In this document: positions 9,491 through 19,675 of the stretch, in pieces | Layout of the letters: every line of letters starts with the position of its first letter | Position numbering within the stretch: the stretch's first letter is position 1 | NCBI GenBank assembly: GCA_958295915.1 | Contig: OY282381.1 | Location: forward strand, 3,308,722-3,372,721 | Length of the DNA stretch: 64,000 nt | Origin: an uncultured Caldilineaceae bacterium | GTDB lineage: Bacteria; Chloroflexota; Anaerolineae; Caldilineales; Caldilineaceae | Reading direction: 5' to 3' | Notes under the pieces: model-generated | Told to the model about the DNA's origin: nothing | The model's input: the letters and a program-made list of their open reading frames with translations, nothing else | Database searches by the model: none | Made by a program: the position numbers and the translations under genes

Positions 9491-12061
9491 TTAGTTCGTC
9501 GTTACAAACTCCACAGAGGAGAAGGTCGGGATGCTCACCCGCAATGGGGCTACCGCCACCTCCAGCTTGTTGGCGCCGGACTCCAGGCCGGCTGTGTCCT
9601 CAGCGCTGAGAGTGATCTGCCACAGACCGTCTTCCACCGCCTCGGCGTTGCCCGTAAGAGCCAGTTCGCCCAGCGCATCGAAGACCAGATACTTCACCTC
9701 GCCGATGTCGGCCATGGCGTAGGGCTCGCCGGCAAAGTCCACGAAGATATCGAATGTCACATCGGCGCCGGCGGCAATCCGGGTTGCCCCGTCGATCTCG
9801 ACCTCAGCGATCATCGGTGTGTCAAAACCCTGCCATTTGCTGGCTGCGTCCGGGTAGGCGTCGTTGCGCCGCAGCTGAACGGTGCCTTCCACCGGAAAGG
9901 CTTTCTCCAGATACAGCGGCCCAAGACCAACCCAGAAGTGCTCCTTGTCTGCATACCAGGCGTTCAGGTTCTCCCAACGGGCGGCCGCCTCATCCGCAGT
10001 GATATAGTCGCCCAGGGTTGGCGCGTACGGGATGCTCCCGGCGGCGACCGCGTCGGCGAGATGTCCCTCCAGAATCTCCAGACTCGGCCCGGCAATGAAA
10101 CTCGTCCATTCGACTTCAGCGGCGTTAGCCTTGTCCGAAGAGAAGGCGAGATCGCCGGCCGCCTCTGCCAACAGGCCCACGGCCAATGACGACCAGGGGG
10201 CGCTGGGGAAGAAGGTGGTGACGTTCAACTCGGCGTCAAGTGAGAACAGATCGCTGTAGTACTCGATGATCAGTGGATTCTCCTGAACGATGCGGTAGCC
10301 TTTGAAGTGACTCTGGAAGCTTTCAAGGGAGGGTACCTGGGCCACGTCGTACACCGCGCTCTCCTCCTTGGCCAGATCGAACCCCGTAATCATACTCAGG
10401 ACAATATCCCCGAGGCTGAGGTTGCTGCCGTCGTGCCAGGTGAGGTCGTACAGATCGCCCGGATAGTAGACAACGCTCTTCAGATTGGCAGTCAATCCGT
10501 CCGGATGGATCTCGCTGACAGGGATAAATCGCTGTTCCGTGGCGTCCCAATCGATCCAGGCATCCTCCGGAACGTCGATCTGGGCGGCGAATGTCAGATC
10601 AATCCAGTCGAGAGTTTTGGCGACCGGAAGGCCCTCTTTGATTGTGACCTCCGCTTTTGCAATGCGTTGAGGCCACTGCAAGCCGGTGAACGGATCCGGC
10701 ATGACGCCCACATCCTGGGTCGAACGAATCAGCATCGTATCGTAGACCCAGTTGGTGCCGGCCACCGGATTCCAGGGTTCGGGCAGGATGCTGGGCATGG
10801 CGACGGTCAGAGAGCCGCCTTCCTCGCCCATGCGGCGCAGGGTATACGGCCATAGCCGGGCGCCGTTGAGGCCGCCAGCCAGATCTGTGGAAACAGAGAC
10901 ATCATTTCGATAGGGTGAGAAGCTCAGGCGATCCACCAGCCAAACGCGCACGGAGTCCTGCATAGACAGGGCCAGCGCATCAGCGAAGAGCTCGCTCCGT
11001 TCTTCCATCGTTTCGAAGTCACGCTGATAGAGCCGTTCCGACACGGCATCGAACTCTTCCGAGGGGGTGTAGTTCTGCCACAAGGGGAAAGACAGGCCGC
11101 GGTCCGTGTAGAAAAAATCGAAGTTGCCGGCCTGATCGCGGCTGATGGCAGTGGTGACCCAGCCACCGGTGTAAATATGGAACAGTCCTTCGTTGGGGTC
11201 GCTGCGGATCCAGATAGGGGAGGCCTCGGCCGCGGTGCGGTAGTCGCGGTTGACGGCAAAACCAAGGTCCTCCAGCATTGTCGCCACGTAATCGCCGATC
11301 TCCTGGCGCTCATCTTCCGTGCGGATCAGGAAGATAAGCTCAACCGGCTCGCCCTCAAAGTTCCAGACACCCTCTACCATCTCCGCGCCCAGGGCTTCCA
11401 TCTCCTCGCGGATGATTTCGGCCGCCTTGTCCGGGTTGTGGGTGTAGGTCAACTCCAGCTCGCGCACGATGTCAACCAGCCGGGCATAGTCCGGAAAGGC
11501 GCCCGTAATTGCCATATAGCGCGGGGCAGCCAGGCCACCGTAGATCTCCTGGGCGATGAAATCCCGATCGATCAGATAGTTCATGGCCTCGCGAATCTGC
11601 GGCACAGCAAAGGGATTAAGCTTGCCCGTGCCTTCGAAGATCGGGCCAGCCGGGTTGAAGGTCAGCTCCGAATAGGAGCCAAAGGAGTTGGAAGAGGTCA
11701 GACTGTCCATCTCCTGCACGCTGGCGAAGACATCGGCATCGCTGATGGCAAAGGCATAGGCATCGATTTCGCCGACATCCATACGAGTCACAGCCGCGGC
11801 CGCGGACGGCTCTTCCACCGCGACCACTTCATCCACCCAGGCGCCCGTGCGCCCGTTCATCTCTGTGGGCGCCTCCCCGGAAGGGGCCTCTTCAGCCGCT
11901 TTTTCTTCCTCAACGGCAGAGACCTCCTCTTGGGCTGCCTGTTCTTCCTGCGCGGGCGGCGCAGGTTCCTCAGCTACTTCCGCTTGGCCCGATGGGCCAC
12001 ACGCTGCAAAAACCAGCGCGGCAGTCAGCAGAATCGCAAGTCGTGAAAACGTACATTTCAT
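9491..12061 (-). CDS. Large lipoprotein ABC substrate-binding protein, SBP_bac_5 family, apparently permuted
   Basis: 856 residues, against the usual 500-650. A lipoprotein signal ends at LVFAAC near residue 20, followed by an acidic Glu/Ala/Pro linker to about 65. Residues of about 85-400 resemble the usual C-terminal half of the family (PQIREAMNYLIDRDFI, then the late TLRRM end). Residues of about 405 onward restart like a normal N-terminal half (SLTVAMPS, YDTMLIRS, LTWHDGSNLSLGDIVLS). The lobes therefore look permuted or fused. It captures peptides or oligosaccharides outside the membrane for the permeases 8228-9370 and 6885-8231. Confidence 0.88.
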   Translation of the reverse strand: MKCTFSRLAILLTAALVFAACGPSGQAEVAEEPAPPAQEEQAAQEEVSAVEEEKAAEEAPSGEAPTEMNGRTGAWVDEVVAVEEPSAAAAVTRMDVGEIDAYAFAISDADVFASVQEMDSLTSSNSFGSYSELTFNPAGPIFEGTGKLNPFAVPQIREAMNYLIDRDFIAQEIYGGLAAPRYMAITGAFPDYARLVDIVRELELTYTHNPDKAAEIIREEMEALGAEMVEGVWNFEGEPVELIFLIRTEDERQEIGDYVATMLEDLGFAVNRDYRTAAEASPIWIRSDPNEGLFHIYTGGWVTTAISRDQAGNFDFFYTDRGLSFPLWQNYTPSEEFDAVSERLYQRDFETMEERSELFADALALSMQDSVRVWLVDRLSFSPYRNDVSVSTDLAGGLNGARLWPYTLRRMGEEGGSLTVAMPSILPEPWNPVAGTNWVYDTMLIRSTQDVGVMPDPFTGLQWPQRIAKAEVTIKEGLPVAKTLDWIDLTFAAQIDVPEDAWIDWDATEQRFIPVSEIHPDGLTANLKSVVYYPGDLYDLTWHDGSNLSLGDIVLSMITGFDLAKEESAVYDVAQVPSLESFQSHFKGYRIVQENPLIIEYYSDLFSLDAELNVTTFFPSAPWSSLAVGLLAEAAGDLAFSSDKANAAEVEWTSFIAGPSLEILEGHLADAVAAGSIPYAPTLGDYITADEAAARWENLNAWYADKEHFWVGLGPLYLEKAFPVEGTVQLRRNDAYPDAASKWQGFDTPMIAEVEIDGATRIAAGADVTFDIFVDFAGEPYAMADIGEVKYLVFDALGELALTGNAEAVEDGLWQITLSAEDTAGLESGANKLEVAVAPLRVSIPTFSSVEFVTTN

Positions 12062-12089
12062 ACACTTGTCTCCTTTTCATTTTCTCGAG

Positions 12090-12109
12090 GGACAACCCTT
12101 GTGGTTGCC
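12090..12109. repeat. Intercistronic hairpin, family C (imperfect copy)
   Basis: GGACAACC pairs with GGTTGCC with one bulge. It resembles the hairpin at 14272-14294 and lies between a permease gene and the next binding-protein gene. Confidence 0.55.
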
Positions 12110-12119
12110 TTGAAAGACT

Positions 12120-13148
12120 TTACCTTATATTTTTCATCATCGGGTCGAGGGCATCCCGCAGTCCGTCGCCGATGAGATACAAGGCCAATACCGTCAGCGT
12201 GATCAACAGACCGGGGCCGATGAGCAGATGCAGGGCTACGTATGCGCCTGTTTCTGGATCTCGCAAAAAGAGGAAGTTGTTGGCCCTCTTGAGCATACTA
12301 CCCCATGTGGCAGTGGGCGGCTGTACGCCCAATCCCAAAAAGCTGAGCGCGGATTCGACCAAAATGAGCACGCCGATGTCGATAGCGGCGTTCACGATAA
12401 TAATGGGCAGAGCGTTGGGGATCACATGTTGGAGCATAATGCGAATGGTCCGCGCCCCTACCGAGTGGGCCGCCAGCACAAAGTCCAACTCCCGCACTTT
12501 GAACACATTCCCCCGGATCAGCCGAGCCGTGCCAAACCAGCCGAGCAAGCCCAGGAAGAGGGTAAGCGTGACGGGATTTGGCTTGAAGATCGCGGTGACG
12601 ATAATGAGCAGATAGATGCCCGGAATGGAAATAAGGGTATTGATGAACCACATGATGGCGTCATCGACAACCCCGCCAAAGAAGCCGGCAATTGTGCCCA
12701 CACTCACCCCGAAAATCAGCGTCAGGGCGGCGGCGGCAAAAGCGATCCCCAAACTGATCCGACCGCCGTATAAGATCCGCACAAACTGGTCCCGGCCAAG
12801 CTGGTCGGTTCCCAACCAATGGACAACGCCTCCGGATTTGCCCAGCATGTCCGCCGCGGTGATCGGATCCTGGCCCAGGCGCCACTGAATATACGGCCCC
12901 AAATAAGGCTGCTGGAAGGCATTCTCGGGGTTCGTATCATTCGGCCCGACCCCAATGCCCCCGGATACGACCGGAGCCAGTAGAGAAAGTATCGCCATGA
13001 TCAGCAGAAATCCCAGTGCAACTACTGTAACCACATCCCGGCGCAGAGTCTGGAGCGCCATACTCCAGTAGGTGCGGGGTTTACGTTGGAACTGAGCGCC
13101 GGCTGCCAGAGATGCCAGAGCCGGACTGTCTGCTTGCGCTACCGTCAT
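12120..13148 (-). CDS. ABC transporter permease, DppC type
   Basis: 342 residues, close to the family norm. One N-terminal helix (about residues 41-61) is followed by a short extracytoplasmic segment and the BPD_transp_1 core with the loop LAAHSVGARTIRIMLQHVIPNALP. It follows the DppB-type gene 13169-14233 by 20 bases and is probably its channel partner. No ATPase gene sits with this pair; the only ATPases in the operon are the two at its distal end. Confidence 0.93.
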   Translation of the reverse strand: MTVAQADSPALASLAAGAQFQRKPRTYWSMALQTLRRDVVTVVALGFLLIMAILSLLAPVVSGGIGVGPNDTNPENAFQQPYLGPYIQWRLGQDPITAADMLGKSGGVVHWLGTDQLGRDQFVRILYGGRISLGIAFAAAALTLIFGVSVGTIAGFFGGVVDDAIMWFINTLISIPGIYLLIIVTAIFKPNPVTLTLFLGLLGWFGTARLIRGNVFKVRELDFVLAAHSVGARTIRIMLQHVIPNALPIIIVNAAIDIGVLILVESALSFLGLGVQPPTATWGSMLKRANNFLFLRDPETGAYVALHLLIGPGLLITLTVLALYLIGDGLRDALDPMMKNIR

Positions 13149-13168
13149 TGTTTAGCACCCTGTCATGA

Positions 13169-14233
13169 TTACGAGAGCCGCACCCGTGGGTCTCCTATAC
13201 CGTAAAGGATATCCGAAAGCAGGTTGCCGAGAATCGTCAACAGCGCGAAAAACATCACCGCGCCCAGAACCGTCGGGTAGTCCCGTTGCACGGCCGCGCT
13301 GAATGTCATGCGCCCCATACCCGGCCAGGAGAAGATCGTTTCGGTGATCACGGCGCCGGTGAGGACACCCAATATCGCCGGACCGAGGATCGTCATCAGT
13401 GGGATCAGGGCATTGCGTAGCGCGTGGATAAACCAGACGCGGCTGGCGGCAATCCCTTTGGCCTTGGCCGTGCGGATGTAATCCGTGCGGACCACCTCCA
13501 GGGTCTCCGTCCGCATGAAGCGGCTGATGCCGGCGATGCCCCCGAATGCCAGAATAATCGTCGGCAGAATCAAATGCCTGAGCCGATCCACCCAGTCGAA
13601 TTCATTCGTGAGCGAGACCGTCTGTCTGCCGCCTGTTGGCAGCCAGCCTAGTACAACACCGAAAATGAAAATCAGCATCAGGCCAAACCAGAATGCCGGC
13701 AGAGCATTCCCAATGACGGCCATCACCCGCACAAAATTATCGAAAAAGGATCCCTGATAGACGGCACTGAGGACGCCCAACGGCACCCCAAGTAGCAGGG
13801 AGACCAGAAGAGCCGAGACACCCAATTCAAACGTCGCCGGCATCCGCTCCACCAGTCGATCCCAAACCGCCTGATTGGTAGCGATGCTCGTACCCAGATT
13901 CCCACGCAGGATACCGCCGCCGTTATCACAGAATGTGGTGTTCAGACCGGCCACAAACGAACATTTGACCTCACTGCGGGTGAACTCGTCTACAACATCC
14001 CCGCGCCGCAGTGCAATCCCTGTCAACCAACCGATGTATTGCAGAGACCAGTGCTGATCCAGCCCCAATTGGCGTCGCAGAATTTCACGGGTTTCTTGCG
14101 TAATACTGGGATCGAATGTACGGGTAAGGATCGGATCGCCGGGGGAGTTGTATACGAGTACGAAGCTAATGACACTGACACCTAGCAACGTGGGAATTGC
14201 CTGGAGCAGTCGACGAAACACATAACGGCTCAT
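13169..14233 (-). CDS. ABC transporter permease, DppB type
   Basis: 354 residues from the ATG at 14233. It begins MSRYVFRRLLQAIPTLLGVS, the standard DppB N-terminus, so the 30 extra upstream codons, which run into a hairpin, were discarded. The permease core has the loop TAKAKGIAASRVWFIHALRNAL. It forms a channel with the downstream DppC-type protein and is likely served by the binding protein 14372-16132. Confidence 0.94.
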   Translation of the reverse strand: MSRYVFRRLLQAIPTLLGVSVISFVLVYNSPGDPILTRTFDPSITQETREILRRQLGLDQHWSLQYIGWLTGIALRRGDVVDEFTRSEVKCSFVAGLNTTFCDNGGGILRGNLGTSIATNQAVWDRLVERMPATFELGVSALLVSLLLGVPLGVLSAVYQGSFFDNFVRVMAVIGNALPAFWFGLMLIFIFGVVLGWLPTGGRQTVSLTNEFDWVDRLRHLILPTIILAFGGIAGISRFMRTETLEVVRTDYIRTAKAKGIAASRVWFIHALRNALIPLMTILGPAILGVLTGAVITETIFSWPGMGRMTFSAAVQRDYPTVLGAVMFFALLTILGNLLSDILYGIGDPRVRLS

Positions 14234-14271
14234 GTCTGATTCTGTCCTGTAGCCCGCTCTACAGATGGGTA

Positions 14272-14294
14272 TGGGCAACCCTTTGGGTTGCCCA
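14272..14294. repeat. Intercistronic hairpin, family C
   Basis: A perfect 10-bp stem with core GGGCAACCC/GGGTTGCCC and a 3-base loop, located between the binding-protein stop (14372) and the permease start (14233). There is no T-run, so it is more likely an RNA-stability or pausing element than a terminator. Confidence 0.75.
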
Positions 14295-14371
14295 GGATGA
14301 GAACCCCATACATCCTCCTTCACAACCTGCGCGTGAACTCGCCGGATTCCTCCAGCGTTTCATCCTGTTGC

Positions 14372-16132
14372 CTAAGGAGCCAGCGCCCAGGTCTCAATGT
14401 TGTGGTAGAAACTCCACACACCCGGATTGACACCGGCGAACTTCTTCGAGTAGCCAGTATTGCCGATAGAGCCGGTCACGAAGACGTACGGAATATCATC
14501 GTGAATGATCTGCTGAATCTCCGTATAGAACGGCGCTCGATCCGCCGGCGCACAACCGGGAACACTCACACCCTGCTCCAACAGCTCGTCAATGCGCGGA
14601 TTTTGATAGCTCACGAAGTTGAAGCCGCTACCCGGTGTGTCGAACTTCGAATGCCAGAAGGAATCATCATTCGGGTCGGTGCCCAAGCCGGTCCAGCCGA
14701 GGATGACTATATCGAAAGTCTGGCCCAGCAGTTCACCCACCAATGTGCCGAACTCAATCGCCTCGAACTGGATGTCGAAACCGATGCTGTTGAGCTGATC
14801 CTGCACCAGTGCGCCCAGGTCTTCACGGGTTGTGTTGCCAGCATTTGTTTGCAATCGTATCGTCAGGGTAGCGCCCTCTTCGGCAGTGGCGCAGCCGTTG
14901 CACTCCCGGACGCCATCTTCATCGCTGTCGCTCCAGCCGGCATCTTCCAGAATCTGCGCCGCCAGTTCCGTGTCGAAGGCATAGGGTTGAAGCGAAGGGT
15001 CGTGGGCCCATTCAACGGCAGGCAGCACATTCGAAGCGATCTGATAGCCCTGGCCCAGATAGACTTTGCTGATGATCGTATCGTAGTCCAGCGCGTGGGC
15101 AATGGCCTGACGCACGGCCAGGTCACTCAGAATCGGATGGGGATCTTGCGCAATGAGGTTGCCGTCCTCGTCCTGACCGGGCTGTGGATTCTCCGGATTG
15201 GCCTGGTTCAGGCCGATGTAACTGTAGCCATCGTCCTTGAATTTGTGCAGATTCAAATTGGAATCGAGCTGCACGGTCGTCAACTGCTCCGGTTGCACAC
15301 CGATCAGGTCCAACTCGCCAGTCTGCAACTGGGCCAGACGAGCGCCCGGATCGGGAACGATCTTGTAGATCCACCCATCCATATTGGGCGCGCCCTTCCA
15401 GTAGGTGTCATTACGCAGGACTGTTGTGTTATCGTCTCGCATCCATTCGTTAAAAATAAACTCGCCAGCGCTGATGGCCGGCGCCTCATTCAACGGGCTA
15501 TCCATGATATCACTGAAATCTTCGGCATAGAGGTGGCGCGGCAACCAGCCCAGACCGAGATTGTTCAGCGCATCACATTTTACTTCGCTATACGTGACCT
15601 GAATGGTCAGCGAATCCAAAATTTCAATGCTCTCGATATTGTCCAGATTCGACTTGCGTGGGGTCTCGACCAGATCGCTGGCAATGGCATCATACGTAAA
15701 TTTGAAGTCATCGGCTGTGACCTGCTCGCCGTCGCTCCACATGACGCCATCCCGCAGGTGGAATGTCCACACCAGACCGTCATCCGATACGTCCCAACTC
15801 TCGGCCATGGCCGTGGGGACGATCGCCCCGCTGAACGGGTCCTGTCCCAGCAAACTCGGGAAGAACCATGCGAGTACATCAAAGCTGGCGCTGTCTGATG
15901 CCAGGATCGGATTCAGAATTGTGGCATCCGCGCTGGAGCCTTCCACCCAAACGCCGCCCTGCATTGGCGACATAGATGGCGGCGACGCGGCTGCCTCCTC
16001 GTCCGTCTGGGCGACGTCCTGCGGCGCCCCCTCCTGCATCGTCTGTTCAATAGGCGTTGGCTGGGGGCAGGCTGCCAGGACCAGTGCCGTCACCAGAAGC
16101 ACGGCCAGGAGCGAAAATCTCTTATCGACCAT
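14372..16132 (-). CDS. Lipoprotein ABC substrate-binding protein, SBP_bac_5 family
   Basis: 586 residues. The lipobox LVLAAC is near residue 21. The body has normal lobe order: ILNPILASDSASFDVLAWFF, TFHLRDGVMWSDGEQVTADD and, later, DLAVRQAIAHALDYDTI. It binds peptides, oligosaccharides or related solutes at the outer face of the membrane and delivers them to the following permeases. It is the promoter-proximal gene of the operon that ends at 4710, and a hairpin at 14272-14294 separates it from the first permease gene. Confidence 0.93.
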   Translation of the reverse strand: MVDKRFSLLAVLLVTALVLAACPQPTPIEQTMQEGAPQDVAQTDEEAAASPPSMSPMQGGVWVEGSSADATILNPILASDSASFDVLAWFFPSLLGQDPFSGAIVPTAMAESWDVSDDGLVWTFHLRDGVMWSDGEQVTADDFKFTYDAIASDLVETPRKSNLDNIESIEILDSLTIQVTYSEVKCDALNNLGLGWLPRHLYAEDFSDIMDSPLNEAPAISAGEFIFNEWMRDDNTTVLRNDTYWKGAPNMDGWIYKIVPDPGARLAQLQTGELDLIGVQPEQLTTVQLDSNLNLHKFKDDGYSYIGLNQANPENPQPGQDEDGNLIAQDPHPILSDLAVRQAIAHALDYDTIISKVYLGQGYQIASNVLPAVEWAHDPSLQPYAFDTELAAQILEDAGWSDSDEDGVRECNGCATAEEGATLTIRLQTNAGNTTREDLGALVQDQLNSIGFDIQFEAIEFGTLVGELLGQTFDIVILGWTGLGTDPNDDSFWHSKFDTPGSGFNFVSYQNPRIDELLEQGVSVPGCAPADRAPFYTEIQQIIHDDIPYVFVTGSIGNTGYSKKFAGVNPGVWSFYHNIETWALAP

Positions 16133-16461
16133 TCTGTATCCTCCGTAGTGAATGTTTCAGATCCGCACTCGATGTACGGCTCCCGCAGTAAGAAGTTCCT
16201 GTCCTACTGTGTATTGAGTTTTGGGAATTTTTCTCCAGGGGAATATGATTTGCCAATATAGCTCGTAGACAAACTGCTTGCGCAGTATAGCGTAGGAGAA
16301 TAGTAGCATCCCCGTCAGTTGCTGTCAATACGCCCCAAAGTCCATTGTCCGCTGCGGCAGCCTGATTCGACGCCGGAATCTCCATTCGGTATAATGAGTA
16401 TAATCGTTTGCATCTGGGTTCTCATTTGAAAATACCGACGCGACAACGCTAGGGAGCATCC
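16133..16461. other. Divergent promoter region
   Basis: About 330 bases between two divergent genes, rich in A/T compared with the flanks. It should hold the promoter of the minus-strand transporter operon, for which I found no strong hexamer pair, and the plus-strand promoter noted separately. No RNA gene was recognised. Confidence 0.5.
16390..16404 (+). promoter_or_regulatory. Two overlapping -10-like boxes upstream of the DUF255 gene
   Basis: TATAAT occurs at 16390-16395 and again at 16399-16404. The -35 candidates are weak (TTCGAC at 16366-16371, 18 bases before the first box). The coding start follows at 16462. Confidence 0.4.
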
Positions 16462-18531
16462 ATGACCGATTCGGGAATACCGGCTCATACCAACCGCCTG
16501 ACGTATGAAACATCCCCCTATCTTTTGCAGCATGCCCACAATCCGGTGGACTGGTATCCCTGGGGCGAGGAGGGCCTGACCATTGCCCAGGCAGCCGACA
16601 AACCGATCTTTCTCAGCATTGGCTACAGCGCCTGCCATTGGTGCCATGTGATGGAACGCGAAAGCTTCGAGAACGAACAGACCGCGGCGTTGATGAATGA
16701 CCATTTTATCAACATCAAAGTGGACCGGGAGGAACGCCCGGACTTGGACGCCATCTATATGGAAGCGGTGCAGGCAATGACCGGCAGCGGCGGTTGGCCG
16801 ATGAGTGTCTTCCTGACCCCGACTGGACAGCCCTTCTACGGCGGCACCTATTACCCGCCCCAACCTCGCTACGGAATGCCTTCCTTTCCACAGATATTGC
16901 TGGCGGTCTCCGAAGCCTATAAGAGCCGGCGGGACGACATCGAAAACCAGGCCCAACGGCTGACCCAAGCCATTGGGCGTTCTGGCAGTTTGTCCACTGG
17001 GGGCACTGAACTCGGCACAGAGATTCTCAGCGAGGCCACTGACAAGCTCCTGCAATACTTCGATGAACAGTACGGCGGATTCGGCGATCAGCCCAAATTC
17101 CCCCAACCTATGACCATAGAGTTCGCCATGAGCCAGTACCGGCGATCCCGCGCCCCGGACGTTCTGCGCATCGCCGAGCACACCCTGCAGCAGATGGCCG
17201 CAGGGGGAATCTACGACCAGATCGGAGGAGGATTCCACCGATATAGCGTTGACCGGATCTGGTTGGCGCCCCATTTCGAGAAAATGCTGTACGACAACAG
17301 TCAACTGCTGCGGGCGTATCTCCACGCCTGGCAGATCAGCGGACGGACACAGTATCACCGGATAGTTGAAGAAACCGTCGACTACGTTCTGCGGGAGATG
17401 ACCGCGCCAGAAGGGGGCTTCTACAGCACTCAGGACGCGGACAGCGAAGGTGAAGAGGGCAAGTTTTTCGTCTGGACAGCGGACGAAATCAGGATGATTC
17501 TGGGGGAGGAAGACGCGGATCTGCTGGGACGAACCTACGGCGTTACGGCGATGGGCAACTTCGAGGGCAAGACGATTCTGCATGTCACACGTGCCGCCGC
17601 AGACGTGGCGCAGCAGACGAAGCTGCCTGTGGACACCGTCGAGGAACGGCTGGCCGCGGCCCGGCGACAGCTGTTCATAGCACGGGAAAAGCGGGTCAAA
17701 CCGGGGCGGGATGAGAAAATTCTGAGCGAATGGAACGGCCTGATGATCCATGCGCTGGCGGAAGTCGGCGTCGTCCTCGGCCGTCAGGATGCGCTGGAGG
17801 CCGCCAAAAAATCTGCGGCATTCATCCTGGCGGAGATGAGCCAGGACAATGGTTTCCTCTTCCGTAGCTACAAAGATGGCCGCGCGCGTCTCAACGCCTA
17901 TCTGGAAGATTACGCCGCTCTCATCCGTGGCCTCATCGCTCTCTACGAGTCTACATTCGAGCTGCGCTGGCTGGGCGAGGCGATCCGCCTGACCAAAGTG
18001 ATGCAGTCCCAGTTCGAAGATGAACAGCGAGGCGGATTCTACCAGACGGGCATCGCTCACGAACAACTGGTCGTTCGGCGCAAGGATTTCATCGACAACG
18101 CCATCCCCAGCGGCAATTCGATGGCCGCTGAATCGCTTCTGCGGCTGGCCAAGCTGACCGGCAACGATGACTATCGTCATCAAGCCGCGCGCATCTTCCA
18201 ACTTATGGCCGCAGCCATGGCCCAGCAGCCTACCGGTTTCGGACGCATGCTCACTGCGCTGGATGATTTTCTCGCCCCCAGCCAGGAGGTGGCGATCGTC
18301 GGCTCCCTGGACGACCCCCGCACGCAAGCGCTGCTGCAAGAGGCGCGCCGCCACTACCTGCCCCATACCGTTCTGGCCCTGAAGGAACCGGATAGCGAAA
18401 ACCCTCTGCCCCTATTGGAAGGCCGCACCCTCGTAGATGGACAGCCCGCCGCCTATGTCTGTGAGAACTACGCCTGCCAGCTGCCGGTGACAGAAACTGA
18501 TGCGTTCGGACAACTGTTGGCGTCGGCATAG
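16462..18531 (+). CDS. Thioredoxin-fold DUF255 / YyaL-type protein
   Basis: 689 residues, matching the YyaL/SSP411 family. The N-terminal thioredoxin-like domain (about 1-165) contains the family motif [15 protein letters not shown] and the segment [13 protein letters not shown]. The remainder is an (alpha/alpha)6-like region with [15 protein letters not shown] and [13 protein letters not shown]. Family function is poorly defined; it is thought to combine a redox-type domain with a glycan-enzyme-like barrel. The start has AGGGAG five bases upstream. An antisense frame of 683 codons covering the gene is a codon-bias shadow. Confidence 0.93.
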   Translation: MTDSGIPAHTNRLTYETSPYLLQHAHNPVDWYPWGEEGLTIAQAADKPIFLSIGYSACHWCHVMERESFENEQTAALMNDHFINIKVDREERPDLDAIYMEAVQAMTGSGGWPMSVFLTPTGQPFYGGTYYPPQPRYGMPSFPQILLAVSEAYKSRRDDIENQAQRLTQAIGRSGSLSTGGTELGTEILSEATDKLLQYFDEQYGGFGDQPKFPQPMTIEFAMSQYRRSRAPDVLRIAEHTLQQMAAGGIYDQIGGGFHRYSVDRIWLAPHFEKMLYDNSQLLRAYLHAWQISGRTQYHRIVEETVDYVLREMTAPEGGFYSTQDADSEGEEGKFFVWTADEIRMILGEEDADLLGRTYGVTAMGNFEGKTILHVTRAAADVAQQTKLPVDTVEERLAAARRQLFIAREKRVKPGRDEKILSEWNGLMIHALAEVGVVLGRQDALEAAKKSAAFILAEMSQDNGFLFRSYKDGRARLNAYLEDYAALIRGLIALYESTFELRWLGEAIRLTKVMQSQFEDEQRGGFYQTGIAHEQLVVRRKDFIDNAIPSGNSMAAESLLRLAKLTGNDDYRHQAARIFQLMAAAMAQQPTGFGRMLTALDDFLAPSQEVAIVGSLDDPRTQALLQEARRHYLPHTVLALKEPDSENPLPLLEGRTLVDGQPAAYVCENYACQLPVTETDAFGQLLASA

Positions 18532-18559
18532 CGCTGCGCGGCGGAAATAGGCCAGGGCC

Positions 18560-19450
18560 ATGACAGACAAGCGGTTGCAGTATCAAAAAAGTATCGCGGC
18601 CATCTACCCTGAATTGACAGTGCATGCGGCCACGCTCACTACATCCGGTCAGAACAATGACCTTCTATTGGTCAACGACGAACTGATCTTCCGTTTCCCC
18701 AAATACCCTCAGGGAATTGAGGCACTGCGCCGAGAGAGCGCTGTTCTGCGTGGCGTCCAGTCACAACTTCCACTGGCAACACCGCATTTCATCTATCAGA
18801 ACCTGGACAAAGCGGAAGTGGGCCAGGTGTTCGCAGGCTATCGCAAACTGTCTGGGGAATCGCTGAGGACGGAGACATACGCGCGGCTCGATGATGACAG
18901 AACCATCGACCGCCTGGCTGCGGATTTGGCATCGTTTTTGCAGGCGCTCCATGCGCTCCCGCCGAATATCATCGACCACCCGCTGGCGCCGTCGGAGACA
19001 CAAGCCGGATGGAGCGATATTTTTGCTCGTATCCAGCAGGTCGTCTACCCCCATCTGACCGCAAACGCCCGCAGATGGACCACAGAGCAGTTCGTCCGCT
19101 TTGTGGAGAACGCTGAGTATTTCGCCTTCACGCCCGTTCTGCGCCATGGTGATTTTGGCGCCAGCAACATTTTGTACAGTGCAGAGCGCCAGCGGGTGAC
19201 GGGGGTCGTCGACTTCGGCCACGCCGGCATCGGCGATCCCGCGGTCGATTTTGCCGGGCTGTGCGTCTGTTACGGCGAACCGTTCCTGCAGCGTTGCACG
19301 CGCGCCTATCCTCTGATCGAACGCTGCTGGGAACGCATCCGCTTCTATGCCGGTTGTGCCTTCCTGCTGGAGGACGCGCTGTTTTGCCTTGAGAACGATA
19401 CGGCGGAAGCCGGCGAAGTCATCGCCGAAATCAACCCGAGGCTAGCCTGA
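18560..19450 (+). CDS. Aminoglycoside phosphotransferase-like (APH family) kinase
   Basis: 296 residues. The kinase-like Brenner motif HGDFGASNIL is near residue 196 and is followed by VVDFGHAGIGDPAVDFAG, the APH/choline-kinase metal-binding motif. The N-lobe has NDLLLVNDELIFRFPK with the expected lysine. These enzymes phosphorylate small-molecule hydroxyls, such as aminoglycosides, macrolides, choline or sugars. The true substrate is unknown, and antibiotic resistance should not be assumed. The gene follows the DUF255 gene by 28 bases and is probably co-transcribed. The ribosome site is weak. Confidence 0.88.
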   Translation: MTDKRLQYQKSIAAIYPELTVHAATLTTSGQNNDLLLVNDELIFRFPKYPQGIEALRRESAVLRGVQSQLPLATPHFIYQNLDKAEVGQVFAGYRKLSGESLRTETYARLDDDRTIDRLAADLASFLQALHALPPNIIDHPLAPSETQAGWSDIFARIQQVVYPHLTANARRWTTEQFVRFVENAEYFAFTPVLRHGDFGASNILYSAERQRVTGVVDFGHAGIGDPAVDFAGLCVCYGEPFLQRCTRAYPLIERCWERIRFYAGCAFLLEDALFCLENDTAEAGEVIAEINPRLA

Positions 19451-19675
19451 TACCCGAGCCTCTTATCCACTCGTAGATCTCAACATGTTGGCGCCTCCTC
19501 TGGTATGATTGAGGTATGAGCGCACTCAGCGGACATACCGAATTGTCGTGGAACTGAAAATGAAACGCAAGCCGGCAGGCAAAAGGAATTTGTCTGCATT
19601 GGACAGCTCACCCGATCCAACACGCGCTATACACCGCATGCGTACAATGCGCGTTCCATCTCCGAGGAGGTTAGT

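Noticed and set aside
14288-15898. Long plus-strand frame over the SBP gene (and similar ones at 38758-40752, 20598-21863 and 61221-62708)
   Set aside because: All are shadows of GC-rich genes on the other strand; their products have no domain-like composition.
16315-18366. A 683-codon antisense open frame across the DUF255 gene
   Set aside because: It mirrors the third-codon bias of the sense gene, has no ribosome site, and the sense protein has clear family motifs.
18560-19450. Aminoglycoside resistance gene
   Set aside because: Only the general APH-fold kinase motifs are present. Nothing shows antibiotic specificity, so it is listed as a phosphotransferase of unknown substrate.
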